Source of the DNA: Microvenator marinus
GTDB taxonomy: Bacteria > Myxococcota_A > Bradymonadia > Bradymonadales > Bradymonadaceae
DNA length: 64,000 bases
NCBI RefSeq assembly: GCF_007993755.1
Contig: NZ_CP042467.1
Span: forward strand, 1,650,001 to 1,714,000
Direction: 5' to 3'
Shown here: positions 7,658 to 16,708 of the stretch, in pieces
How positions within the stretch are numbered: the stretch's first letter is position 1
How the letters are laid out: each line of letters starts with the position of its first letter
Translations under genes and position numbers: made by a program
Notes under the pieces: generated by a model
The model's database searches: none
Told to the model about the DNA's origin: nothing
The model's input: only the letters and a program-made list of their open reading frames with translations

Positions 7658-9231
7658 AGAAATTACATGTCGTCGGGATGGACCAACTAAACTTAGAGCT
7701 CCACCCCGAGGACGCTACCCTAGTGTTCATCGAATCTTATGCCGAGCTTCGCAGACGGCCATACCACAAGACGAGACTCGCTTTCCTCATGACGAACTAC
7801 CGCCATTTCGCGGCGGAATGCGAAGAAAGCGGCAGAGACGTCCGCTACCTGAAGACTCAAAAACCCATCCACGAAGCCCTGAAGGAGCTCGAACCCAGCC
7901 AACTCACCATGGTTGAGCCTGCCGAGCGCGAGCTCCTTCAAAGTCTCGACGACTTGATAAGCTCAGGGGCACTGACTCTTCTTCCTCATAGCGGGTGGCT
8001 GACCACGGCCGAGGACCTTCGCGCTGTTGAAAAGAACTTCTTTTGGAAGATGGACTCGTTCTATCGACATGTCAGGAAGCGCACAGGCGTGCTGATGGAC
8101 GGCGACCAACCGGTCGGTGGGAAGTTTTCTTTTGATACGGAGAACAGAAAACCATGGAGAGGAGACCCAGAGCCCCCAGGGCTTCCCGAATTCGAACCCG
8201 ATGAGATAACTCAAGAGGTCGTCGATCTCATCAATACGCAATTCGCGGACAACTTTGGGGAACTCGACGAACGCAACATTCCGCAACATCGTGCGGATGC
8301 CCAACGGCTTTGGGAATGGGCCAAAAACGAGTGTTTGCCTCTTTTTGGACCTTATGAAGACGCGATGTCTTCAAATGAAAAAAACCTATTCCACACGCGA
8401 ATTTCAGCGATTTTGAACGTTCATCGCCTGATGCCTAAACGGGTGGTTGCGGAAGTTGAAGCACTCGAGATCCCCATTCAGAGTAAGGAAGGTTTTATCC
8501 GTCAAGTTCTCGGATGGCGTGAATTCGTGTTTCAAATTCATCGCACGACCGATGGCTTTCGTGACCTTCCAATTCCCTACGGCCAAGCACGTCAGGACGC
8601 CGGCTACTGGGAATGGGCACAAAAAGACGCGCCCAATGTTGTCCAAGACGGAGCCACCCCAAGCGCACTAAAGGCACACCAGCCTCTCCCGCCTGCCTTT
8701 TGGGGCCAAAAGTCGGGACTGAATTGCCTGGATACGGTCGTCAGGCACGTCATTGAAGACGCCTACTCGCATCATATCACCCGTCTTATGATCTTGGGCA
8801 ATCTCGCGACCTTGCTTAGTATCGAGCCTCGCGAGATCACGGATTGGTTCTGGATTGCCTATATCGATTCCTGGGACTGGGTAGTCGAACCTAATGTCCT
8901 CGGCATGGCCACGTACGGGACGGGGCCACTTTTCACCACCAAACCTTATGTTGCGGGAGCAAATTACATCTCCAAGATGAGTGATTTCTGCGATCACTGC
9001 GCGTTCACGGCTGGAAAAGACTGCCCGGTGACCCGCCTTTACTGGAGCTTTCTCTCGCGAAATCAAGATTTACTGGCTGACAACCCACGCTTAAGACCTG
9101 TGATCTACGGACTCAAGAAGCGCAAAGGCGCTGACCTCTCGAAAGATCAGGCGGTCTTTGAATGGACAACGAACACGCTACAAGCCGGTGGGTTACTCAA
9201 ACCCGAAGAAATGCCGGAAGGAAAATCATGA
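7654..9231 (+). CDS. phrB: Fe-S photolyase/cryptochrome (FeS-BCP, DPRP family)
   Basis: The 525-residue product matches the deoxyribodipyrimidine photolyase-related family of prokaryotic (6-4) photolyases and CryB-like photoreceptors. Four cysteines at residues 358 (NCLD), 446 and 449 (FCDHC) and 457 (DCPVTRLYWSF) match the Fe-S cluster ligand pattern of this group. The FAD region includes ILGWREFVFQIHR and LMILGNLATLLSIEPREITDWFWIAYIDSWDWVVEPN. Members repair UV lesions with blue light or act as light sensors. The ATG at 7654 overlaps the previous stop (ATGA), and the stop overlaps the next start in the same way. Membership of the CarH operon supports light-induced DNA repair. Confidence 0.85.
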   Translation: MKKLHVVGMDQLNLELHPEDATLVFIESYAELRRRPYHKTRLAFLMTNYRHFAAECEESGRDVRYLKTQKPIHEALKELEPSQLTMVEPAERELLQSLDDLISSGALTLLPHSGWLTTAEDLRAVEKNFFWKMDSFYRHVRKRTGVLMDGDQPVGGKFSFDTENRKPWRGDPEPPGLPEFEPDEITQEVVDLINTQFADNFGELDERNIPQHRADAQRLWEWAKNECLPLFGPYEDAMSSNEKNLFHTRISAILNVHRLMPKRVVAEVEALEIPIQSKEGFIRQVLGWREFVFQIHRTTDGFRDLPIPYGQARQDAGYWEWAQKDAPNVVQDGATPSALKAHQPLPPAFWGQKSGLNCLDTVVRHVIEDAYSHHITRLMILGNLATLLSIEPREITDWFWIAYIDSWDWVVEPNVLGMATYGTGPLFTTKPYVAGANYISKMSDFCDHCAFTAGKDCPVTRLYWSFLSRNQDLLADNPRLRPVIYGLKKRKGADLSKDQAVFEWTTNTLQAGGLLKPEEMPEGKS

Positions 9232-10607
9232 CGCGAACCTTTGAAAAATCCTCCACGTTTCCGGTGTCTGTAAACGCGCTCTATGACTGGCATGCCCGCA
9301 AAGGTGCATTCGAACGGCTGGTTCCACCGTGGGAGGATATCCGCGTGGTATCAAGCGATCACTCGATATCCGAAGGGTCGAAGCTGATCATGGAATTGCA
9401 CCGAGGCCCCGGATGGGTCACCTGGGAGGCTCGGCACGGTTCGTGCCAGCACCCTGCCCTCACAGGCATAGGTTTCTTCACGGACACGGCAGTTCGAGGC
9501 CCGTTCAAATCATGGGTTCACAGACACGAGTTCGCGGGCGATCACGAGTCATCGACCCTCCGAGACTTTGTCCAGTACGAACTCCCAGTCGATTCCATGG
9601 TGCCCGAAGTCTTAGCGGGGTTTGGAGAAGCCGAATTGGAACGTATGTTCGAGTTTAGGCATCGAAGGACCGCACAGGACCTCGCGCGCCATACTCGCTA
9701 CAGCGGAGAACCCATGAAAATCGCAATATCTGGAGCCACAGGGCTGATTGGAAAGGCGTTGAGCGCGTTGCTTACGACCGGCGGCCACGAAGTACTGGCG
9801 ATCTCGCGCACCCCAGGCCCAGACACCATCGAGTGGGATATCAACGCAGGGAAACTAGACGCCGCCGCTCTCGAAGGGCTCGACGCGGTCGTACACCTCG
9901 CCGGAGAATCAATCTCGGGACGTTGGACCGACGAGAAAAAGCGGCGCATCTTGAAGAGCCGGGTAGACGGAACCACATTGCTCGCCGAAACCTTGGCCAA
10001 GCTCCAGAGGCCACCGTCAGTCTTCGTCTCGGCTTCTGCGATTGGATATTATGGCGACCGAAAAGACCTTCCAACCAATGAGCTCTCTGAAGCAGGTGAG
10101 GGATTTCTTCCAGATGTGTGCAAAGCCTGGGAGGACGCCTCAAAGCCAGCCGAAGACGCTGGAATCCGTGTGGTCAATCCGAGAATCGGTGTGGTCTTAA
10201 GCGCACAAGGTGGCGCTCTAAAGCCTATGCTTCCAGCGTTTAAACTTGGACTCGGTGGCCCCATCGGCGATGGAAGGCAATACATGAGTTGGATCGCAAT
10301 CGACGACGTAATTGGCGCGATCCTCCACCTGATCAAAACAGAATCTCTTTCCGGCCCCGTCAACCTTACGGCTCCCAATCCGGTGCAAAATCGCGACTTC
10401 GTCAAAGCCCTCGCCGATGTGCTTTCACGTCCTTCGGTCATTCCCCTTCCCTCGTTCGCGGTCAAAGCTGCCATGGGTGAGATGGGCGACGCACTTTTGC
10501 TCGAAGGCGCGCGAGTCTACCCAGAGAAATTGCTCGCCAGCGGATTCGACTTCCATTTCAGCAAACTTGAGGAAGCCTTGAGATTTCAGCTCGGGAAATC
10601 GCGCTAA
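9228..10607 (+). CDS. SRPBCC domain fused to TIGR01777-family epimerase
   Basis: This 459-residue fusion has an SRPBCC/cyclase-like ligand-binding domain at residues 1-155 (FEKSSTFPVSVNALYDWHARKGAFERLVPPW) followed by a Rossmann NAD(P)-binding epimerase domain from about residue 163 (MKIAISGATGLIGKALS, GYYGD, EDASKPAEDAGIRVVNPRIGVVLS). The second part is the TIGR01777 (YfcH/SulA-like) group, whose substrates are unknown. The ATG at 9228 overlaps the photolyase stop. Such fusions are, from general knowledge, frequent companions of photolyase genes in light-regulated loci. A role in flavin, lipid or pigment chemistry is possible but unproven. It ends the coupled part of the operon. Confidence 0.8.
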   Translation: MTRTFEKSSTFPVSVNALYDWHARKGAFERLVPPWEDIRVVSSDHSISEGSKLIMELHRGPGWVTWEARHGSCQHPALTGIGFFTDTAVRGPFKSWVHRHEFAGDHESSTLRDFVQYELPVDSMVPEVLAGFGEAELERMFEFRHRRTAQDLARHTRYSGEPMKIAISGATGLIGKALSALLTTGGHEVLAISRTPGPDTIEWDINAGKLDAAALEGLDAVVHLAGESISGRWTDEKKRRILKSRVDGTTLLAETLAKLQRPPSVFVSASAIGYYGDRKDLPTNELSEAGEGFLPDVCKAWEDASKPAEDAGIRVVNPRIGVVLSAQGGALKPMLPAFKLGLGGPIGDGRQYMSWIAIDDVIGAILHLIKTESLSGPVNLTAPNPVQNRDFVKALADVLSRPSVIPLPSFAVKAAMGEMGDALLLEGARVYPEKLLASGFDFHFSKLEEALRFQLGKSR

Positions 10608-10612
10608 TCCCC

Positions 10613-10642
10613 TCCCGAGCTTGACCTCAAGCCTGCTCGGGA
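10613..10642 (+). other. intercistronic hairpin without U-tract
   Basis: TCCCGAGC (10613-10620) pairs perfectly with GCTCGGGA (10635-10642), and TTGA/TCAA can pair inside the loop. No T-run follows, so it is a weak terminator candidate. It may be an RNA-processing or stability element between the epimerase and the ClpB-like gene, 16 bases before the latter's ATG. Confidence 0.4.
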
Positions 10643-10658
10643 AGTATTGCTGCTCGCG

Positions 10659-12956
10659 ATGGCCAAACAACTCCGCACAATTGATATTCTGGTCGATAAG
10701 ACCGAACATTTCGTCTACGCGCAGACACTCTTCGACTCTGACTACGCCGCCATTGCAGCCACTGAAAAGGAAGCCATCGAGCAGCTTGGCCGCCTCCTCG
10801 AGTCCCTACTCGAAGTGGACCCGGGGATGGGCGCCGTGGACACCGAATACATCTCGCGAAATATCAAGGTTGAGATTCCCGCTGCAACAGGCTCGCGGCT
10901 CGTAAATCTTGAGCTCAATCTATTTGCGGTCTGTGAGCCCCTTACTTCGGGATACAAGGTCTGGCTGCCACAACTTCAGCTTAGATACCGCGTCGAATCA
11001 CTAGAAGAGCTCGAGCATGTCAGCGCAGAATGGGTTCGTGACGCCTTTCCGATGGATCGCCGAGCAAACTACCTGCAACGATTCACGCATCCGCTTTCAG
11101 CTGGCAACGAGCGCGGCTCGAGAATCAAAGCTGAAAAATTGGAGATTCGCTTCAGGCCAAACAAGCCAAAGAACACCGAGGACGAACTCAGTACGCCGAC
11201 GTTGAGTACAGTGGGTGAACTCTTGAACCCTCGGATGTTAAAGCGTGACGCCCCACGGGCTTACGAACGAAGAGCTGAAGTTCAAACCGTTCTCGATTAC
11301 CTATCTGAGTCGCAGGAGCGAAGCGTACTTCTAACCGGACCACAAGGGGCCGGAAAGACCGCGGTAACCTATGAGGTGGCGTACCGAATCGCCAAAGGCG
11401 AGGCCCCTGAACGGCTGCAAAACGTGCCGATTTGGCAGATCAGCGGCGGCCGACTTCTGGCCGGAATGCGTTTTCTCGGACAATGGCAAGAGCGTGTTCT
11501 TGCGCTCCTCGAAGAAGTCAAAGAAGTAGGCGCTATCCTATTCGCCGAAAACCTGATCGAACTCCTGGAAACTTCGGGAAATGACAAGCATTCTCAAGGT
11601 ATTCCAGGCATGCTCCTGCCACATATGCTCTCTGGTGATCTTGTGATCATCACGGAAGCTCGACCGGAACAGATCGCCCGCGCTGAGCAAAGCCACCCGG
11701 GCTTCTTGAGGGCACTCAGACGCCTTTCGATCGACCCGCTGCAGCCCAGCGCCTGCGACAAAGTCCTAGATCGACTCAGCTATCGACTCGGTCGGCAATA
11801 TGGCGTTCGACTCACCTCCGAGACACGCGAGCAAGTCCTTGAGCTCGTGGGCCGATTCAAAGGCGTTGCGGCGCTCCCTGGTCCCGCTGTGGACCTCGCA
11901 GAGCGCATGGCCCGAACCAACGCCAAACCCGGAATCGTGGATGAAGACGGCGAAAGACCGGCTCTGACGCCTTCCCACGCCATCGACGCCTACGCCTCGA
12001 TGACAGGGTTACCACGCCCACTGATCGACCCCAAGACGCCGTTTCAGCGACAAGACGTCATCACTCATTTTGATCGCGCGGTGTTTGACCAACCCGAAGG
12101 CATCCAGGCGATGGTCGAACTCGTCACTACGATGAGGGCTGGGCTCAATAGTCCAGAAAGACCGCTCGGGAGCTTCCTCTTCCTCGGACCCACGGGTGTC
12201 GGAAAGACACAAACAGCGCTCACACTCGCCCAATACCTCTTTGGGAACAAAGACCGGCTCATTCGATTTGATATGTCAGAATATCAAGATGCGTGGTCGG
12301 CAGGCCGACTTGTTGGGCGCTATCAGGGTGAACAGGGCGAGCTCGTCAGACGAGTACGGGAGCAACCGTTTTCGGTGATTCTCTTGGATGAAATCGAAAA
12401 GGCGCACTCGAACGTCTTCGACTTCCTCCTTCAAGCCCTCGGGGAAGGCAGACTCACAGACGGAATTGGCCAAACAGTGACCCTCACGAGCGCGGTCATC
12501 ATCATGACCTCCAACCTGGGTGCGGGTGGACCAAGCTCGTTGGGATTCGGACAACGCTCTAGTGAGGTCAAACGAAACGCAGAAGTGGCCCACTACACGT
12601 CCGCGGTTGAGAATTACTTTCGACCTGAGTTTGTGGGGCGAATCGATAAGATCATTCCGTTCCGCTCCCTCTCTCAACGCACCGCGAGGAGATTGGTTGA
12701 AAAGGCGCTCGAAGAAGCGTTTGCGCGAGAAGGCTTGGTGCGCAGAAGGCTCCAAGTTCGGGCTTCCGACGATCTCATTGAACATCTGATTACGATCGGT
12801 TTTGACGAGAAATACGGTGCACGACCTTTGAGGCAAACCGTCGAAAATCTAGTGACCACGCCGCTCGCTAAATTTCTGGCTGCAAACGTCAATATCCAAA
12901 ACACCGCGCTCATCATGGACCTCAAAGACAATGTGGTTGCAGTGAGCAGCGTTTGA
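10659..12956 (+). CDS. divergent ClpA/ClpB-like double AAA+ ATPase
   Basis: The 765-residue protein has two AAA+ modules. Module 1 has Walker A GPQGAGKT (227-234), but its Walker B reads LFAENL where ClpB has LFIDEL, so the catalytic Glu is replaced. Module 2 has an intact GPTGVGKT (510-517), Walker B ILLDEIEKAHS and FRPEFVGRIDKI, as in ClpA/ClpB. The N-terminal 200 residues are not a Clp N-domain repeat, and I see no long ClpB middle coiled coil. I infer an unfoldase or disaggregase-like machine with one active ring. The ATG at 10659 is chosen over an in-frame TTG at 10647. It follows the light operon by 51 bases. Confidence 0.78.
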   Translation: MAKQLRTIDILVDKTEHFVYAQTLFDSDYAAIAATEKEAIEQLGRLLESLLEVDPGMGAVDTEYISRNIKVEIPAATGSRLVNLELNLFAVCEPLTSGYKVWLPQLQLRYRVESLEELEHVSAEWVRDAFPMDRRANYLQRFTHPLSAGNERGSRIKAEKLEIRFRPNKPKNTEDELSTPTLSTVGELLNPRMLKRDAPRAYERRAEVQTVLDYLSESQERSVLLTGPQGAGKTAVTYEVAYRIAKGEAPERLQNVPIWQISGGRLLAGMRFLGQWQERVLALLEEVKEVGAILFAENLIELLETSGNDKHSQGIPGMLLPHMLSGDLVIITEARPEQIARAEQSHPGFLRALRRLSIDPLQPSACDKVLDRLSYRLGRQYGVRLTSETREQVLELVGRFKGVAALPGPAVDLAERMARTNAKPGIVDEDGERPALTPSHAIDAYASMTGLPRPLIDPKTPFQRQDVITHFDRAVFDQPEGIQAMVELVTTMRAGLNSPERPLGSFLFLGPTGVGKTQTALTLAQYLFGNKDRLIRFDMSEYQDAWSAGRLVGRYQGEQGELVRRVREQPFSVILLDEIEKAHSNVFDFLLQALGEGRLTDGIGQTVTLTSAVIIMTSNLGAGGPSSLGFGQRSSEVKRNAEVAHYTSAVENYFRPEFVGRIDKIIPFRSLSQRTARRLVEKALEEAFAREGLVRRRLQVRASDDLIEHLITIGFDEKYGARPLRQTVENLVTTPLAKFLAANVNIQNTALIMDLKDNVVAVSSV

Positions 12957-12963
12957 CTTTCCC

Positions 12964-12992
12964 TTGTCGCCCAAACTTCGCTGGTTTAGAGT
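12964..12992 (+). promoter_or_regulatory. possible sigma-70-type promoter for fur
   Basis: TTGTCG (12964-12969) and TAGAGT (12987-12992) are separated by 17 bases and lie 21 bases upstream of the fur start, which has an AGGAG site. Each hexamer matches the consensus at four positions. Confidence 0.3.
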
Positions 12993-13012
12993 CCGAATCC
13001 TTGCAGGAGTGA

Positions 13013-13489
13013 ATGGCCGTGAGTGCAAATCCAAATGAAGAACAAGTCGCGGATGCGATGTCGTCATTTCACGAGCGCCTTCAAGAGGCCGGACTGAAAT
13101 CCACAAAGCAGCGAGACATCATCGTCGAGACGTTTTTCCGCCTCGACAAGCATATCAGCGCCGAAGAACTCCTCGACGAGGTTCGCCAGGAACAGCCTAA
13201 GATCGGTTATGCAACGGTCTACAGAACCCTGAAACTCCTCGTAGAACAGAACTTTGCCCTCCCTAAAAACTTTGGCGACGGTCAAACCCGCTACGACCCC
13301 ATCCACGATCAAGATCCGAATCACGACCACCTCATCTGCGTGGACTGCAGGCGAATCATCGAATTTAACGACGAGATACTCGCCGCGCGAATGACTGAAG
13401 TCGCCCAAGACTTGGGTTTTTCACTTCGTCGAAAGAAGATCGAACTTTATGCAGAATGCACGAAAAAGGTCTGCGAGTTCCGACAATAG
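13013..13489 (+). CDS. fur: Fur-family transcriptional regulator
   Basis: The 158-residue protein has the Fur winged helix (LKSTKQRDIIVETFFRLDKHISAEELLDEV, then GYATVYRTLKLL) and a dimerisation domain with NHDHLICVDCRRIIEFND, which holds the CxxC zinc pair and metal-binding His residues. A second cysteine pair lies in ECTKKVC near the end. This pattern fits Fur better than Zur or PerR, although Fur, PerR and Zur cannot be fully separated by eye. It would repress iron-uptake genes with Fe(II). AGGAG lies four bases before the ATG; a GTG two codons in is an alternative with better spacing. It is probably monocistronic. Confidence 0.8.
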   Translation: MAVSANPNEEQVADAMSSFHERLQEAGLKSTKQRDIIVETFFRLDKHISAEELLDEVRQEQPKIGYATVYRTLKLLVEQNFALPKNFGDGQTRYDPIHDQDPNHDHLICVDCRRIIEFNDEILAARMTEVAQDLGFSLRRKKIELYAECTKKVCEFRQ

Positions 13490-13643
13490 CCCATCGTTAC
13501 GCCGCTTAATCGCTGAGGGGTTCATGATCTTGCGCATTGTTTGTTCATTCTTTCAATGCTATGCGAATCCCGCGTAAAGACTAGAGCATCAAAAACTCGA
13601 CAAAAATGTATACAAAAGAGTTCTCCTGAACCCAGGTTCCAAA

Positions 13644-14822
13644 ATGAAAGACGATTTTACACTCAAAGGTGATGTGATTGCGGCGCTAGAATCCATCGAA
13701 GATTCGGCCAAAGGTAAGAACATCGTCGATGCACACATGGTTGAAGCCGTTCAAGTCTCCGCTGGCGTTGTCGACCTGACCATCATCATCGAAAAGGACC
13801 GAAGCAAGGACGAGCGTTTCGCCCTTGAAGACAAGATCTACGATGCCGTTGAGGCGGTAGACGGCGTTCGCGAGGTCAAAGTCAAACTCATGTCTCCGGA
13901 GGCTATCAAGCGTGAGGCGTCAGGCGAACCTGCGCCGAAACAGGCGACTCCTACCCCAGCAGCTGCACCACCTGCCCAATCAGCATCTATACCCGCATCT
14001 GCACCCATCGAAGGGGTTGGGAAGGTTATCGCAGTGGCTAGTGGTAAAGGCGGCGTTGGAAAGTCCACGGTTGCTGTCAATCTTGCGCTCGCCCTTCAAA
14101 AGAACGGATTCCGAGTTGGCCTTCTAGATGTAGATATCTACGGCCCTTCACTTCCGACACTCCTTGGACTCGCCGGTAGACCGGCTGTGCGGGAGCGACG
14201 AATCGTACCGCTTGAGGCTGATGGTTTACGCGTGATGAGCCTTGGGTTCCTCATGGAAGATGACACGCCTGTGATCTGGAGAGGACCCATCGTTACGGGG
14301 ATCATCCGGCAGTTCTTGAGGGACGTGGATTGGAGTGGTCTCGACTACTTGATCGTGGATATGCCTCCTGGCACGGGTGATGCGCAGCTTGCTCTGGCGC
14401 AAACGGTCCCAGTCGACGGGGCGGTAATCGTCACGACGCCATCCGACCTCGCTCTCATTGACGCTGCCCGTGGCCTTCAGATGTTCAAGACTTTGAACAT
14501 TGACGTAATCGGAATAGTGGAAAACATGTCTTACTTTGTTTGCCCGTCTTGCCAGAGCACGCATCATATCTTCGGCAAGGAAACGGTTGAGGCCGAGGCA
14601 AAGAGACTGGAGACCAAACTTCTCGGGGGAATTCCTCTTGATATGGCAGTGCGTAAGGGTGGCGACGAAGGCCGTCCTGTGGTCATCGCTGAACCAGAGT
14701 CTCCAGTGACCAAGGCATTCCTCGAGCTTGCGGAAGCGATCGCTGACGCGGTGCCGCTCGATGCACCGTCAGGTGACGATACGCCGAAAAAGAAGGGACT
14801 TTTCTCCTTCCTCAAAAGTTAA
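13644..14822 (+). CDS. mrp: Mrp/ApbC-family Fe-S carrier P-loop ATPase
   Basis: The 392-residue product has an N-terminal MIP18/DUF59 domain (FTLKGDVIAALESIED... to about residue 90), an Ala/Pro-rich linker, and a ParA-like ATPase domain with ASGKGGVGKST, the deviant Walker A of the Mrp/NBP35 family. CPSC near residue 298 is the conserved CxxC that bridges an Fe-S cluster in the dimer. It is expected to deliver Fe-S clusters to apoproteins in the cytoplasm. It ends in a Lys-rich tail (PKKKGLFSFLKS). The Fe-S photolyase, TtcA, LipA and YdiJ-like proteins encoded in the window are possible clients in the cell. Confidence 0.88.
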   Translation: MKDDFTLKGDVIAALESIEDSAKGKNIVDAHMVEAVQVSAGVVDLTIIIEKDRSKDERFALEDKIYDAVEAVDGVREVKVKLMSPEAIKREASGEPAPKQATPTPAAAPPAQSASIPASAPIEGVGKVIAVASGKGGVGKSTVAVNLALALQKNGFRVGLLDVDIYGPSLPTLLGLAGRPAVRERRIVPLEADGLRVMSLGFLMEDDTPVIWRGPIVTGIIRQFLRDVDWSGLDYLIVDMPPGTGDAQLALAQTVPVDGAVIVTTPSDLALIDAARGLQMFKTLNIDVIGIVENMSYFVCPSCQSTHHIFGKETVEAEAKRLETKLLGGIPLDMAVRKGGDEGRPVVIAEPESPVTKAFLELAEAIADAVPLDAPSGDDTPKKKGLFSFLKS

Positions 14823-14845
14823 TTCCGTTTTTTGAGTATTCTTTC

Positions 14846-14874
14846 TTGAGTGTTTGGAGATCACGCCCTACAAT
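14846..14874 (+). promoter_or_regulatory. sigma-70-type promoter upstream of the tandem RHH gene
   Basis: TTGAGT (14846-14851) and TACAAT (14869-14874) are separated by exactly 17 bases and lie 38 bases upstream of the ATG at 14913. Both hexamers match the housekeeping consensus well. Confidence 0.55.
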
Positions 14875-14912
14875 CAATTTAGGAAACATCCCCAAAACGC
14901 GAGTCATGAGGC

Positions 14913-15242
14913 ATGGCCAAAAGAGGTCGACCAAAAAGTCGTACACAGAGCGTAGTAATCTCCGTGCGCGTAGATCAGGGAGTTCTGGAAGAAATTGATC
15001 GTTTGCTTCAATTTCGATTCAGAGCTCCTATCGGCCGAGAAACATACCTTCGTATGATTCTCTACGGTGACGAACCCCCTGTGAGTTACACCGTCGAAAA
15101 AGGAAACCTGGTCCGCTTGGACTTCAGGCTTCCCGATAACAGCGCAATGGAGATCGCCGACCGAGTCGGTGATGGCAACCGCTCCGAGCATATCCGTCGT
15201 ATTCTCCTCGGTCTCGAGGACCCATTGCGACCACCCACTTGA
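14913..15242 (+). CDS. small protein with two ribbon-helix-helix-like halves
   Basis: The 109-residue product begins with a basic AKRGRPKSRTQ arm like an AT-hook. The first half, SVVISVRVDQGVLEEIDRLL...GRETYLRMILYG, has the strand-helix-helix layout of RHH (CopG/MetJ-like) DNA-binding proteins. The second half, LVRLDFRLPDNSAMEIADRVGDGNRSEHIRRILLG, repeats the layout, including the NRSEHIRRIL helix. It may be a single-chain pseudo-dimer. It has its own promoter, and the patatin gene follows after 20 bases. A DNA-binding regulator is likely; the target is unknown. Confidence 0.55.
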   Translation: MAKRGRPKSRTQSVVISVRVDQGVLEEIDRLLQFRFRAPIGRETYLRMILYGDEPPVSYTVEKGNLVRLDFRLPDNSAMEIADRVGDGNRSEHIRRILLGLEDPLRPPT

Positions 15243-15262
15243 CCCGCACCCGGCGCTAAAGT

Positions 15263-16708
15263 GTGAGTCGTTTCGGCAGACATTTTGTCCGAATACGGGA
15301 GCTCAAAGCCTGTGAAAGGCGGCTGATCAAACTGCTCGTTGAGCGGCCTGGTGCGCTGCATCACAGGCATGAAGCGCTCTTTCGCTACGCGCTATCCCTT
15401 GCACAAACCAACCTCTTTCGAGACCCGGAAGGTCAAGATATCGTGCTCGCTGACGATGTTGATGACTTGCGCACGTGGATGCTTGAACACGTCGCCCCAC
15501 TCATACCGGAAGGGACGGAACCTAAGATCGACCTACTCAGGCAAGTCGCCCCACTTCTCGCGATTCGCTGTGACGTCACGCGCCAACATGTCCTGCAAAG
15601 ACACGCACTAGCCTTTGGCCCCGAACACCTCGATTCAGAGATGCGCCAAAAGAAGCTCGCCCTCGTCCTCGGCGGCGGCGGCGGCTCCGGGCTTGTTCAT
15701 CTCGGGGTCTTCTCAATGCTCAACGAAATGGGAGTGACGCCAGAACTTATCGTGGGGAGCTCCATGGGAAGCATCATGGGACTCCTTCGTGCCATGGAAA
15801 AGAGCTACGACCCGGTCAATACCGTGCTCTCACTCCCCAGACATCTCGACCTAAACTCCATCTTCAGTCCCTTCTCGGGATATTCGAGATACGGGTTCCC
15901 AGGCGCCTTCCACCTCAACCTCCTCAGAGTTGGGCGTGAGATCTTCCAGAGCCTCGTCGGCTCGCCGATGCCTAGATTCAGCGAGCTTCCGATAAAGCTC
16001 GAAATCGTTGCCTGCGGCATCCGTAAAGGCTTTCAACTCGATTCCGCACGCTATGAGCAGATCGCCAAAGACGACCCGGGAATCAATCCAACTTCGATGC
16101 GAAAGAAGCTCAAGCTCTTTTTCGCTGCCGTACGTGACCTGACTAAGAATCCAAGACTCCTCTCACAGGTTGTTTTTGGGCGCGACAATGAGACTCGGGA
16201 CTTTCCTGTCCTCGAGGCCATGGGCTTCTCCTGCGCGGTTCCCGGACTCCTTCACTACGATATTTTTCATGACGACCCCGACACGATCGAATCACTCGAT
16301 TCGATTTTCGAGCGAGACCAACTCCTGCGTCTCTGCGACGGTGGCGTTGTGAACAACGTACCAAGCCAAGTCGCCTGGGATTCCGTTCAGTCAGGAACAA
16401 TGGGTAGCCGAAACTCGTTTATCTTCGCGATCGACCCTTTTGCACCGGTCACGCGAGGCGCCAACATGATTTGGATTCCCGTTCAACAGATTGCTCGACC
16501 CACCGTCCTGAACAATCGCCCCTACTCTGATTACCACAAGACCTTCAAGCAGACCCCGAGCCCACTTCAGGTCGTGCTAACGAGTTACTCAAAACTCAAG
16601 GTCGTGGTAGATAGCTCCCGTGAACAACTCAAGAGTGATGAGCCCTACATCAAACGCGCTCTTGAGCCCCTGCCTCCTTACGGTACCTGGGAAATCGGTG
16701 AGTACTAA
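15263..16708 (+). CDS. patatin-like phospholipase
   Basis: The 481-residue protein carries the patatin signature: an oxyanion-hole GGGGGSGLVHLG, a catalytic serine in GSSMGS (GxSxG), and the Asp of the dyad in CDGGVVNN (DGG/DGA). About 120 residues precede the domain and may help recruit it. There is no signal peptide, so it is cytoplasmic or membrane-associated, and it probably hydrolyses acyl lipids. The start is a GTG at 15263. Its stop overlaps the ATG of the YdiJ-like gene by one base (TAATG), so the two are coupled. Patatins are often secreted effectors, but nothing here indicates secretion. Confidence 0.82.
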   Translation: MSRFGRHFVRIRELKACERRLIKLLVERPGALHHRHEALFRYALSLAQTNLFRDPEGQDIVLADDVDDLRTWMLEHVAPLIPEGTEPKIDLLRQVAPLLAIRCDVTRQHVLQRHALAFGPEHLDSEMRQKKLALVLGGGGGSGLVHLGVFSMLNEMGVTPELIVGSSMGSIMGLLRAMEKSYDPVNTVLSLPRHLDLNSIFSPFSGYSRYGFPGAFHLNLLRVGREIFQSLVGSPMPRFSELPIKLEIVACGIRKGFQLDSARYEQIAKDDPGINPTSMRKKLKLFFAAVRDLTKNPRLLSQVVFGRDNETRDFPVLEAMGFSCAVPGLLHYDIFHDDPDTIESLDSIFERDQLLRLCDGGVVNNVPSQVAWDSVQSGTMGSRNSFIFAIDPFAPVTRGANMIWIPVQQIARPTVLNNRPYSDYHKTFKQTPSPLQVVLTSYSKLKVVVDSSREQLKSDEPYIKRALEPLPPYGTWEIGEY

